Part shown: piece by piece, positions 53,936-64,000 of the stretch
Layout of the letters: the number at the start of each line of letters is the position of its first letter
How positions within the stretch are numbered: position 1 is the first letter of the stretch
From: Cristatella mucedo
Taxonomy: Eukaryota > Bryozoa > Phylactolaemata > Cristatellidae
Assembly: GCA_009760855.2 (NCBI GenBank)
Contig: WPIO01000069.1
Span: 2,051,558-2,115,557, forward strand
Direction: 5' to 3'
DNA length: 64,000 nucleotides
Notes under the pieces: generated by a model
Told to the model about the DNA's origin: nothing
What the model saw: only the letters and a program-made list of their open reading frames with translations
Databases searched by the model: none
Position numbers and translations under genes: made by a program

Positions 53936-54560
53936 TGGTACAGTCGGCCTCGTTTCTATCTTGCGGAACCTTAATTTGATCTCAGTAATTTGAGCTTGCT
54001 CATTTTTAATAGGGATTAAGTTCAACTTGTGTTCCCTGCCGTTACGTTTAATAGCTTCAGCTTATAATTCCACTAATCTAGTAATCAGTTTTACACGATA
54101 CTTTGGCAATCAGTGCCATTCACCAGCATTGGCATTCACCAGCATTTTAATTGCACTAAACTTGTGCACCTGTGCTTTTCAAAGGAAACTATGATTAAGT
54201 AGGTTCGGTCACGTGCTTCCCTCACAGCATCCACTTCTGAGAATAATAACACTGACATCGCATATAAGAATACGCTGTAGCAGAAACAGTTACATTAAAC
54301 GACCCGGCAATTACATACTTCGTGAACTTGAAATAGGTAAGATATCTAAATATTGATCCTGCGGCTTTTATTATGAGTTTGTGAAAACAGTCATGGAGTG
54401 TACGTGAATGTTTTTGACTGCTCCAGCTTACTCTCAGTCTGTGATGTTTGCATTTAGCTTTTATACAAAAATAATACACAAATCCTTAAACCACAAAGGA
54501 AAGTTATGAAGCCTATTTTTAGAGGTTCAAACTTAGGCAGCCTTAATGCAAATCGAACGT
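53936..54560. other. intergenic, nothing recognised
   Basis: No gene or repeat supported. It lies upstream of the secreted-peptide gene and could hold its promoter. Confidence 0.35.
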
Positions 54561-54586
54561 AGTTCGTTTTCCAATAGCCAGTCGAG

Positions 54587-54998
54587 GTAAGTACTATTTT
54601 TATATAACTAGCCGTTTTCCTTCGGACACGGTCAAATCGCTCTGCTATACAAAACCTAAGGGTAACTAAATATTCAAAGTTTTTGGAACGACAACTTATT
54701 CTAGCTGGTTACAGCTTTGCTCACGACATGCTCTTTATAGTACACTGTGAAATGATAATAAATACAACTTTCTCAGACCTCTATACCTTAGTTGTTCGCT
54801 TTCTACCTGGTATGGTTTGGCAGACAAAAATGACATGGTCTCATGGCAGGAGGCGTTTATTACCTCTGGAGCTGATTTCCAAACAAACGTAAATTACAAT
54901 ATATCTAATAGGAATGCTGCAAAGTACTTTTAATTTTGTTACCGCATAATCTTTGTGCAGACGATATCATTTCCCATGCACCGATGCTGTAATTTTAG
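54587..54998 (+). other. possible 5' UTR intron of the peptide gene
   Basis: A strong donor (CGAG|GTAAGT, exon end 54,586) lies upstream and an acceptor (taattttag, ending 54,998) sits five bases before the start codon. If used, the first exon is non-coding. A TATATAA at 54,601-54,607 is an alternative hint of a promoter, in which case there is no such intron. Confidence 0.35.
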
Positions 54999-55003
54999 AA
55001 TCC

Positions 55004-55388
55004 ATGAAAGTCCTAATGGCTGCCGTCATTTTGTGCATCGCTAGTGGAGCTTTTGCAGCTGAAGTTGACCTTGTAAGTCTGGAGTACATTTTTCGCGTTC
55101 TTAGCAAGCTTCACAGGGATTAAAAATTTGAATGTGCTGACGTTTTGACAAATGAGTTCGGCGTGATTCAATTGTAGGCAACTAGAAAAAAGGTGAGCAG
55201 GGAAGCTCTGGAGCAGCTAAGACAAGCATGTACGTATAAAGTTTGAGCGATACAAGTGTATCTTATAATTTTCATTGCTTCGGCTCTGTGCTTTAATGAT
55301 AAGTCGGATTATAACAGTTTCAGATTATGAAAACTACAAGAGAATTGTGAATCCTGCAAACAGACCAAGAGAACAATATAAATCCTAG
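55004..55388 (+). CDS. small secreted peptide gene, three coding exons
   Basis: Coding exons: 55,004-55,072, 55,178-55,229 and 55,324-55,388, with GTAAGT and GTACGT donors and attgtag and gtttcag acceptors, phases 0 and 1. The joined frame is 61 codons. Residues 1-18 form a textbook signal peptide (MKVLMAAVILCIASGAFA, cleavage after A-F-A). The mature part is about 43 residues, without Cys, rich in charge and Tyr. It has a basic RKK near its start, a helical SREALEQLRQAYYENY stretch and a PANRPREQYKS end. It should be exported from the cell. No family is recognised; a peptide hormone, cement or host-defence role are all open. A second version of the last exon follows 219 bp downstream. Support comes from the exact phase match, the signal peptide and the exon-limited conservation of the duplicate. 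Confidence 0.75.
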
Positions 55389-55680
55389 CCGGCCAACTTG
55401 GATTAGAGGGTATGGGTAGATAATCAGCTAATTGGTGGCTTAAGACGTTATTGTGTATTATTTAAGCGATGCAAGAGTTTAATGTCATCTCCATTGCTTG
55501 GGCTCTGCGATTTTATGACAAGTCAGATTATAACAGTTTCAGATTATGAAAACTACAAGAGAATTGTGAATCCTGCAAACAGACCAAGAGAAAAATATAA
55601 ATCCTAGCCGGCCTACGTGGATCAGCAAGAATGGGCAGGCACTCTACGAATTAGTGGTTTATACCATTGAGGTATTAGCT
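55247..55680 (+). repeat. 219-bp tandem duplication carrying exon 3
   Basis: Unit 1 starts at gcgatacaag (55,247) and unit 2 at gcgatgcaag (55,466). Similarity is high in the exon, moderate in the intron and fades after the exon. Confidence 0.85.
55543..55607 (+). CDS. duplicated alternative last exon of the peptide gene
   Basis: A copy of exon 3 (55,324-55,388) with its own gtttcag acceptor and the same phase. The two exons differ at one of 65 bases (CAA to AAA, Gln to Lys). The 77 bp of intron just upstream differ at about 15 positions by hand count. Exon 2 can be spliced to either copy, giving two peptides that differ by one residue near the C-terminus. Confidence 0.72.
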
Positions 55681-55770
55681 GGATAGAGCATGGTTTTGTA
55701 AAAAAGCGGATGTACAGTGGACATATCTACAAGGCAAAATCTGAAAACTGGTTTCCCAGCTGAATTCTAC

Positions 55771-55776
55771 AATAAA
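55771..55776 (+). promoter_or_regulatory. polyadenylation signal AATAAA
   Basis: First AATAAA hexamer after both last exons, 164 bp beyond the second stop codon, in the right direction. Confidence 0.45.
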
Positions 55777-55789
55777 TCCTCTCAAATGT

Positions 55790-58320
55790 AAAAGCTGCTC
55801 GACTTTTTTGTCATTTCATTCGACGATGTATATTTCTAGCAAGAGATCTGGTTTACTACTGATCCATTTGAAACCAATTGTCAGCAGGCTACACCTGGAA
55901 TATTACCCTTGATTACTATACCTGGCCACGCAAAAATGTCAACTTACTAAAGCTAATCACCAAAACCTTTTGCCTTTGACTATTATAGCTGAAGGTAGCA
56001 TTTTTCAGATTTTTCCGCATCGAAGCTTGCAACGACTGCTCTGCTACGATTTTCAGCCATTCGAGAGCCAAAACACCAACTGCTGACCCTGTCTCTCATT
56101 TGTAGGCTAGTGTCGATCCGTTTATCAGCCAAAAGGTTTGGTGCTCGCTTTTGACTCTTGCAGAAAGCAATCATGCATTGCCAACTGCAAATTGTTACGA
56201 TAACCACTAGGGCATCCAGGTCGTTATGTGAATGAGGCTGCTAAATTAGATGATATTTTTTGTTAAGGAAGAAAGAATGGCTATGCTCGTCAAAACTAAT
56301 TTAATACTCACTGAGAGCACTAGGAAACGTTTTAAAACAAAGTAATATAAATTAATCACAATAAACACACATACTAACGATAGTTTCAAGCACTCGTACT
56401 TATGCCTTAGTTCATTGCTGATCGTGTCGCACCGAACCTCGGCGATTTCGCATAATCATAACAAGTTTTCGGCACGATCTTTCATCACGTAGCCACCGGC
56501 TCTTGTTTCCAGTAGTGGAAGTTTCAAAGGTTCATCAGTCTGATGACCATAGACTGTTGCTTCAATTCTACTGGCTTCTGTCCCTTCATCCGGACCGTCA
56601 CAGGCAACCAGTGCTGGGTGCCCCTAAAATCGCTTCTGTTTGTGTAATACCACCAACTGCTTAAACGCCGCTGATTCCTCGAATGCTGCCACCTACAGCT
56701 TTGAATTAAGGAAATGCCAGAACCCAAAACTTAGCAAATCGTAGTGTGCTTTTGCTGCAAATTTGTTTCACTCCGAGCCGAAGCCTGCTCGAATATATTG
56801 AGCCAGAACCAAATTCCAGGCTTCACTGAATATCTCGACAGGATTTGTAGCTGTATTCGTTTCCAAATAAAAAATTCTCGTAACATATAATTTCTCTGCT
56901 ACCCTTGTTTCGAGAGTGTGGTGCACATTTTACTTAACAGCACAAGATTTTGAGCAACATTCTGTCTCGCGTGTAATCGTAAGCCTACGTTCAAGCTCAC
57001 ATAGACTTTAACAGCTCCTATAAGTACCTCAACTATTACAGACTGGAAAGTTTTGCACAGCTTGGCCAGCAGTCAAGATCGCACCCAGCAACTGGAGCAC
57101 TGCACCCCGATTTACCATTTTGTCGACTCACTTGCAGCAGCAGGACACAGTCCTTCTATTTATTGCTTAGCCTTAGGTCGGGTAGTAGAAATAGAAGTTT
57201 ACAATATTTCTTGTGTGACCTTTTTAGGCAACCATAACTAAAACGTGCAAAACTCAATAATGCTTTAGCAATCTTTGACTTACATTTATTTTTCCTAAAT
57301 TGAAGTTCTCAGTAATGTTTATTTAAATGCACACAATTATTTAATAAAAAATAAGCCTCAAATTTGTATGAGGAAATATTTTCAATAACTAATACCCTAC
57401 TCACTAGAACACAATGGTGAGAAAATACATTTTGACTGACCTTCCACTTCTCGCGACTTATAACATTCTCTACCTTGGTGCGATCCTTTAATGTAATAAC
57501 ACCTCCACCACACCAGTAAAGATTGAAGCCAGTCTATTGAATTGTCATCAATTTACTAAAACCTAAACTGAGCTCCTTGGTATAAGTGCTTCAAAAGTTA
57601 GAGCCGAGCAGCTCTGTGACATCCGGTCGAACAAGGTGCTATGAAAATCTGCCCGACTCAAGTCCTGATTTTCCACACATTTAGCAGATATCTGAGAATA
57701 CTTGAATATTAATAAATGCGTTGATTAAGCCATATTTTGAATATTACTAAGTGTGTCGTCTAAGCCAAACCTGCTGCAGAAATTGATGTTTCTGATCATG
57801 GAAATACTTGCATCTGAATAATGCCTTATTAAAGTGTAGCTCGAACAGCTTAGTTAACCCAGCGGTTACAGTTGGTAATCGCTTTACGAAAAAAAGGGAA
57901 TACTTTCAAACAATAGATGAACTTGCAATTTTATTTTACTCGGATAGCCGCAGCTTTGAAACTATCAGAAACTCGTGCTGAGGGTTATTACCTTTTAAGA
58001 ACAATTCAGAGCTTATGCTTAATCCGTTGCTGTTACCGTTTTGGAACAATACAGACAATCTGCTAATTTTGTTTAAGATTAACTTTGAATTTTGGAGAAG
58101 TACATAATGTCATTGTTTTCATTCTCGATGTGACTCTACCACAATTTGGAGTGCGTGAGTATGAGCTGTGAAAACTATCAGATATAAATTAGGCATAGAA
58201 GAAGTTCAGCTAAGATGAAGCTCTGATCGTCACCTTGTATATATACTACAGTTAAGGAAACGGTTTCCTGTCGACATTCCCGCTAACATGAATTTTTTGA
58301 ATTACTTTTGTGGTAGAGCT
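55790..58320. other. 2.5 kb, nothing recognised
   Basis: Unique-looking DNA. Short frames at 55,983-56,207, 56,524-56,727 and 57,053-57,241 have no support. Confidence 0.35.
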
Positions 58321-58329
58321 ATTTTGCAG

Positions 58330-58935
58330 CAATCTTAGATACAGAGAGGGGACGCCTTGTGCAGATTAGTCCTCGGTTGCCGAACGGTTCCACGATGCCA
58401 CGAGCCGTCAGGTCATCGATCGCCGATGGGTCCTCGTTAGCCTCTGGCTCCTCCACTGCCGACGGCTCCTACGCTGCCGCCGACTCCTCTACTGCCTCCA
58501 GCTGATATAATGCCGCTGGACTCTAAGACTTTACCACCCGCTGCTCAGGCGTAGCGGACTCTGCTCGCATATCCGGTTCGACTATGGCTGCACCTCCATA
58601 TCTTACACCGCCCTTGGTCCGCTCTAGCAGAAAGCACCGTGCCGGGAGCTCGGCCTCGTAGTAAGTCCGAGTGATATACAGGCAAATCAACGTAGGGCGC
58701 TACTGCTCATACTCTTACTCTAAAGCGACGGATTCTGCCTGTGTACGGAAGCACACATAATACAATACGGCATGCCGTGCTAACACAGCTAATCGTCTTT
58801 TGCCTAGCCTTATCACACTCTAACGTGTTATTGTTGGCGAGTATATTGCCCTACGGAAAAGAATAAACCTGGAAAAAACACTACCTCTTAACTTCCTATA
58901 GGTAAATACCGGCGCTTCGGTGTCAATATCAACAG
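58330..58935 (+). mobile_element. possible LTR-retrotransposon end, degenerate
   Basis: A GC-rich island in AT-rich DNA. The plus strand reads Ser/Ala-rich repeats (DGSSLASGSSTADGSYA) and then TPPLVRSSRKHRAG, which recalls the spacer and chromatin-side end of Gypsy- or Copia-type Pol proteins. Behind it, 58,744-58,933 begins TGT, holds an AATAAA (58,860 region) and ends ACA, as an LTR might. No RT, no second LTR and no primer site are visible, so this is tentative. Confidence 0.25.
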
Positions 58936-60050
58936 TTTCCGTAACGTCAACCAATCTCTGCTACCAATTTTTGCGAGTGTTTGTGTTCTTTATCCGTGTA
59001 ATTACTTAACTGTGAAATTAATGCACAATACTATGCTCTAAATATCGCCACTTATGAAAATAAACAATTATTGAGCATTGAAAATTTGTTTTCCGGATAT
59101 GAAGACCAATTTTGGAGACTGGCTTTGTCAACTTTTGTCGTGTGGTCTTCTCTCGTTGCCGCAACTGACCATGGTAAAATGCACCGATGCATTTGACTAT
59201 CTTGACCATTTTCTTAAGCAGGGCGAGTAATAATAAGTAGAGATTTTCAAGAAAAACACTTCGTAAAAAAGGTTTAACTATATTTTGAGCTTAACCTACC
59301 CTGCATTTCTAAAATCGAGAAATTATTAAATTATTTATTTTCACTTTTCTATTTATCGTTTAAATTTGACGAAAAGCTTAGCTCAAAATTGATCTATAAA
59401 CTATATTCAGTCTTTTCCCTAAATCTCAGCTAAAAAGGTAGCTGATTGATTTTCCTGGCAATTTTAACAAAAGAGTACTTCTATGAAAGTTAATAGCAGT
59501 ATGCAAAGGTCAGTTTTCGGTAGGACTTGAACCCACTGCCCGGTTTTTTTTCAGAAAAAACACATCTAAATAGTGCTTAGAGAGTGAAATTATATTTGCG
59601 ATCTATTTAATTGATTACAAGTAGGCTGCGGTCAAGGTGATGATTTTCATGTTCGGCTAGGTTACGGGGCTAACGTACTCAAATCAGTTGTGTCGAGATT
59701 TTCGCTGGAATGCTTTTTAGTAAATATGAGGACAAATGTACACGTTAATTAAATACACGTACAAAGCACGTTTATTGTACTGAATCTCTGTATTGGCACT
59801 GCTACTATATTTTAAGCTATAAAGAAACCTCGTCATTTGACTAGGAGGCCGTGATCTAGAACTCGGTGACGATGTTATGCAACCATCACCTCGTGACCAA
59901 AATTCACGATAGAAGTCGTCTTCGAAAGCTGTCTAGTTTTCCTAGTTTTATTTAAAAGACTACTTACACAACAAGACATCACGTCTGATCAATATGTAAA
60001 AGGAGAAAATGTCTTCAGCCGTGGGTTGCCAGGAAGTTAACAATTAACGG
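58936..60050. other. intergenic, nothing recognised
   Basis: AT-rich. A lone B-box-like GGTTCAAGTCC on the minus strand near 59,525-59,535 has no A box. Confidence 0.35.
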
Positions 60051-60054
60051 GTTA

Positions 60055-60740
60055 CTTAGGACTGTCACGCTTAGATTATTGTAATTCTTTTTTGTCGGAA
60101 ACGCCGAAAAGGGCATTGGGCTGCTGCTCCTGGATAGGAATTTATAAGCAAAGCAAGTTGGCAAATTCCAGAGTTTTGACCACGTGTCTTGTTCGCTAAA
60201 CGAGATAGGATGACTTCCGGCTGACCAAAGTGTACGAAGCGAAGTTCGCAGGTGGACCCATTAGGCCAGCCACGGCTTGGCTCCTCAACACCTAGCTAAA
60301 CTGCTGCGCCAGTTGCTGCTATTTTCTGCATTAAAAAACTTTCTAAAACTAAATATTCACTTTTCTTTTTCTCGACTTAAAGTCGGTTGGCAACCAAAGC
60401 TTTCGCTTACCAATCACTAGACTGTGCAATTCGTTTTCACAGTTGTCACACAAAGACAACTACTCTTTTCCCGCCGAGTATGGATCATCATATTTCAGCT
60501 CCAGTGAGCAGCTACTTCCACATTACTTTCTATTACCTCAACAGCAATCCTGTTTCTAGGATACCTCCCACTTTTCTGTTATTGCGATAGATAAAGTCCT
60601 TTGTTACCGAGTTCTTACCGAAACACGCTTAGGCAGTGAGTGAACACAGCTAATTTTTATTCCTTATCACCGACGTAGCTCTTTGTGACTTTATTGAGTT
60701 ACAGAAGGAGATACCTTACGTTTACTTTACGTTTACGTTT
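60055..60740 (+). mobile_element. LINE B, RT C-terminus and 3' end
   Basis: LRLDYCNSFLSETPKRALG (the SRLDYCNSLL motif) near 60,070, then ggcttggctcctcaacacctagctaaactgctg. The last coding part is at 60,370-60,480 (LKVGWQPKLSLTNH-like). The 3' UTR ends in ttacgtttactttacgtttacgttta, a variant of the LINE B tail. Confidence 0.72.
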
Positions 60741-60929
60741 ATTGGAATCGGGATCTCGAGACGGTCGGCAATAAGTTGCGTGTATTGGTGACTGTGAGCT
60801 CACAACAGACAAGAGCAGCTCAGTATTTTTCCATTCGCCGTAAACAGTAACTCGCGCAGCATGTAATAAAGAAAAAATTGGCTGCACTATTCCTGTGTGA
60901 GTAGGCCGGAATTTTGCACTTTCACTTAC

Positions 60930-60999
60930 CTGAATGTATACGGGCTGTTCATCGAGGTAGATGTATTGGTGCAATGTAAGGCCACTTGGTGAAACAAAT
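60930..60999 (-). CDS. candidate host exon, 23 codons
   Basis: On the minus strand an acceptor (acaatgtag) and a strong donor (CAG|GTAAGTG) enclose 70 bases that read FVSPSGLTLHQYIYLDEQPV plus three residues. It is open in one frame only and ends in phase 0. No partner exon was found; LINE copies occupy both sides. It could be chance. Confidence 0.3.
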
Positions 61000-61084
61000 C
61001 TACATTGTATGCAGATTAAATTAAAACTATGTGTCGTCAGAACTGATTTTGACTGTTAACCTTTTCAATTTATAAGTTGTAGTG

Positions 61085-61335
61085 GGTTGTCCTTAACTAG
61101 TAAGTTAGATGTATCCCAATTTAAGCTTAGAACGGTCGATGCCTTAAGTGTGTGGATGCCAGCAATAAGTGATGGTGACAGGGCGTTTAGAGAGCTAGTC
61201 AAACTGGTCGGCTGCAAGGGATAGAAGCCAAGGTACAACTTTCTGAGCTCTGAAAGTCCTGAAACACTAGATTGTGCTTGGCGTTTGCATTTGTAAGATT
61301 GACTGGGTAAACTGTGATGCGAAGCTTACAATGGG
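61085..61335 (-). mobile_element. LINE A relic, RT palm region
   Basis: Pieces match the minus strand of LINE A: ccttaactagtaagttagatgtatcc, then aaggtacaactttctgagctctg, then gattgtgcttggc. Heavily decayed. Confidence 0.65.
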
Positions 61336-61434
61336 CATAATCCTAAGGCTTCGCCTCCCGAAATCAAGTTATAGTGATGTCCCTCATACTAGCATTTCTT
61401 GTACTTTGCATAATTCTTTCGCACCAACCTCAGA

Positions 61435-61935
61435 TGTAATGTAATGTAATGTATCTCCGTCAGCTACTCCACAAAGTCATAAAGACCATGTGGGCGTTAC
61501 GCAGGAGAGTTTTGCATAGCACACTCACAGCCTAAGCGGCTTTCCGTACGCACTCGGTAGCCAACAGACTTCGTCACACGCAACAAAGAGAAAGTGGAAA
61601 GCATAGCAGAGTTAGGACAGCAGTTGAGGTAGTGAGTAGCATAGAAGTAACAGTTCAGGACCGCTGAAAAAGATGTGCGATAGTCGGCAGTTGGAGAGCG
61701 GATGTCGTTGCCTAAGAATTGTGGAAGCGAGTTTCACAGTCTAGGACCTGCAGAGCTAAAGCTTCTGTCGCCAACTGTCTTTAAGGAATGGTACAGCAAA
61801 TGTATTGTCCACACAGGACCTGAGGGCGCGAACAGGCTGAAACTGATGTAGCAGTTCAGCTAGGTGTAAAGGAGCCAAGCCTTGGCGGGCCTTGTGGGTC
61901 AGGGTAAGAACTTTGCTGTGAATATCGTTTACGAA
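61435..61935 (-). mobile_element. LINE B, C-terminus and 3' end with tail
   Basis: It begins (3' end) with a tgtaatgtaatgtaatgta tail at 61,435-61,454. The 3' UTR follows, then the coding end: in minus orientation LTQKARQGLAPLHLAELL-like near 61,880, and a LPTIVHTCSP-like stretch. It is truncated near 61,935. Confidence 0.82.
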
Positions 61936-62690
61936 AAATGCTACTTCTAACGCAAGTTTAAATTTATTTCTTTTAATATATACTGTCAGAAATTAAGTGT
62001 AACTTTGTACATCTTACCACTTGTTGCTTATGGCTTGGTGGACAAGCCGGCAGTGACCTTATATATGCCGGTAACCGACGCTTTATTTGTGATCTTGTAT
62101 ACCCAGTATCACTCGCTTATTGTCGTTCCAATGCATGCCTAGAAGTAATTGTTGCTGCTAAGATCCGTCAATTATGCATTACAAAATGAATCGTACCTGA
62201 GCCAAGGCATGGGGCAAGAACTAAGACACTGCACCTTTGGTGGGAGCTGTGAGCTAAGGTGCTGACTGGCTCAAATACCTAAGCTACTTCTCCATTTAGC
62301 TTTACCTTTGGTCTCTGTAACTTAGCGGTCATATGGTTTTATATAGCTCCGTTGGCTCAGCGTAAGACCTGACTTTTTAATTCTCACTCAATGCACATTT
62401 ACCCATATTAAAAAGAGAAATATTCATGAACATTTTCTTGACCTTGACTGAAAGTTTCTTAAAGTGTGCAAAGTACCAAACAATGAATGAGGCAATCTCG
62501 CCTGGCTTCTCCTTCTTTCACACTCCTGAATTAATAAAAACTGGAACGTAGGTCACTAATACCATTTGCTAAGCCTTCAATTTCAACCCAATTGCAATGT
62601 CCTCGCAGGAGTCTTTCGAATCTCTTGACTTCGTTTTATCATTCCGCAAGAACCAATGGTGGCAGTGTCGAACGTCCATCCAGTATCAGG
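61936..62690. other. intergenic, nothing recognised
   Basis: No supported feature. Confidence 0.35.
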
Positions 62691-62739
62691 TGTATCTTAT
62701 TATCTAAGTGTCATGGTCTCGGAGTCATGGTCTCTGTGT

Positions 62740-63592
62740 CATGGTATAGTGACATGTTTCAAAGCGAACTCTCGTTAGACGACAATATCTGTTCCATATT
62801 CAAATCTGCCTATTTTTAGCTTGATACCATAGCCTAAATTCAGGCTTGTTTAGATCGGATACCACGTCTAAGTTGGTCCAAGCATTTGTTACATCCCGTC
62901 TTTGCTTCTGCAACTCACTGTTTACTAGCCTACCGGTCTATGCGATCAGGTTATTGCAGCTGGTGTAACTGTCTGCAGCAAGGCTTGTCTATCTTCAGCA
63001 TTGCAGTTGCCATATTGCACCGATTCTCGCCGACATGCACTGGCTACCAGTCAAGCAAGGGATTTAATTCAAGGTTTTGTCCCTAACTTTTAGGTCCCTT
63101 CATTCTTTGGCTCCAGCTTTTCTCTCAGATCTTCTCCTCCACCAGGCCACGTATCGTACCACCTTCTTTTCGGATTCCAACAGTCTACAAATACCTCATA
63201 CAAACCTAAAATCCTTTGGATACCATGCATTCAGTTCGTATGCTCCCACACCCTGGAACTCAAATCCGACTTAAGTCAGAACATCTTCTGACTTGACTAC
63301 GTTTGAAAAGAGCTTAAAAACGCCTATTTAGGACAGCATTTACAGGGTCCCTGTGATTCGTCCTTCACGTGCTTATGCTTGCTGACACTGTGCATGCTGC
63401 CACTAACGACCATTGCATGCTGACCCTGAGCACGTCACCGCCAACCATATTATTCATTTTGTTTGTTCATTAAACATGATATTACTCGCCATTCAATTGC
63501 ATTTCTCTTTGCAGCAAATGTAAAGCGCTTGGAGAGAGATTGAGTCCTTTGAGGGTGCTTTATCAAGTGCATTATTATTATTATTATTGTTA
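62740..63592 (+). mobile_element. LINE A, C-terminal part and 3' end
   Basis: MFQSELSLDDNICSIFKSAYF near 62,755, then three frames cover the C-terminal domain (ADMHWLPVKQ near 63,040; LTFRSLHSLAPAFLSDLL at 63,080). The 3' UTR, a clear hairpin (63,520-63,561) and (ATT)n at 63,570-63,592 follow. Frameshifts are present. Confidence 0.9.
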
Positions 63593-63599
63593 TTACCAA

Positions 63600-64000
63600 A
63601 TCCTAGTTAATCTCACAGTAATTTGAGAAGTGGCATGACTACAGCTTTTTTTTAAAGTGCTGTTGCACGACCTGAGTCTAATGACATATTGATGAGGTTA
63701 GTTAAGCATGGCGGCCGCAGACTAATGCATGGTAAGACAGTCGGATTAGGGTCTATAGGACTTGTTGTCTTCTTTGATTGAGAGACTATGTTCAGGACTA
63801 CTTCACTAGCGACCTGCTTGAACGTAGACCTTAAGATGCAACCATGAATCGGGAACTGCATCCTAGTGGGGACATTGTCATCACATTGATAGATTCCCTG
63901 ATCTCGCTTATCTTCTGCACAAAGAATCGAGAGAAGCGATCGGCTAGATCATCACGAGAATCAGCAGGTACGGAGCTAGACTGGGAACGGTTGAGTACGG
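63600..64000 (-). mobile_element. LINE A, RT N-terminal and linker part, runs off the window
   Basis: The minus strand encodes FKQVASEVVLNIVSQSKKTTSPIDP (63,830 to 63,740) and, at the window edge, SRFFVQKI-like linker. It is placed directly behind the ATT tail of the preceding plus-strand LINE A, as at 6.38 kb. Confidence 0.85.

Noticed and set aside
59520-59545. tRNA-like B box GGTTCAAGTCC on the minus strand
   Set aside because: No A box or acceptor stem at the proper distance; not a tRNA gene.

Overview
This looks like AT-rich metazoan (probably marine invertebrate) nuclear DNA: spliced exons with GT..AG borders, tRNA-derived SINEs, LINEs of the CR1/L2/Rex1 kind, long (GA)n and (GT)n microsatellites, and decayed Polinton-like viral DNA. 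The species cannot be told from the sequence. There are no operons, no ribosomal RNA and no convincing tRNA gene. Most long open frames are pieces of old retroelements. Family names used here (LINE A, LINE B, SINE-1, SINE-2, repeat X) are labels for this window only.

Layout. 0-3.2 kb: (GA)n, a SINE-1 and a decayed LINE A. 3.4-3.9 kb: a broken family-B DNA polymerase fragment of Polinton type. 4.1-4.7 kb: the endonuclease end of a third LINE type. 6.2-13.4 kb: a stack of LINE A, LINE B and SINE-1, including a LINE A with an inverted 5' part. 15.5-18.4 kb: SINEs, a CCCTAAA-like degenerate array and a nested stack with a tRNA-derived SINE-2 that carries the LINE A 3' tail. 19.5-20.2 kb: two exons of a host gene cut off by a LINE A. 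22.7-28.5 kb: a very AT-rich Polinton-like/adintovirus-like relic (zinc-ribbon gene, adenain-like protease, packaging ATPase and capsid-like genes, all broken) split by another LINE A. 28.9-31.1 kb: a GC-rich block with a 122/163-bp tandem repeat. 32-54 kb: many LINE A, LINE B and SINE-1 copies and two copies of an unclassified 936-bp repeat. 54.5-55.8 kb: a small spliced gene for a secreted peptide with a duplicated last exon. 58-64 kb: a possible LTR-element relic, more LINE copies and one possible host exon.

How the parts relate. LINE A copies end in a conserved hairpin followed by (ATT)n; SINE-2 copies this end, so it was probably moved by the LINE A enzyme. LINE A has repeatedly inserted into older LINE A copies, into the viral relic and at the end of the host exon. 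LINE B has a different 3' tail of ATTAC-like repeats. The viral relic keeps a tightly packed virus-like layout (divergent genes 19 bp apart, convergent genes 1 bp apart), but every recognised gene carries stops or frameshifts. The gene most likely to be intact and undescribed is the secreted-peptide gene at 55 kb.
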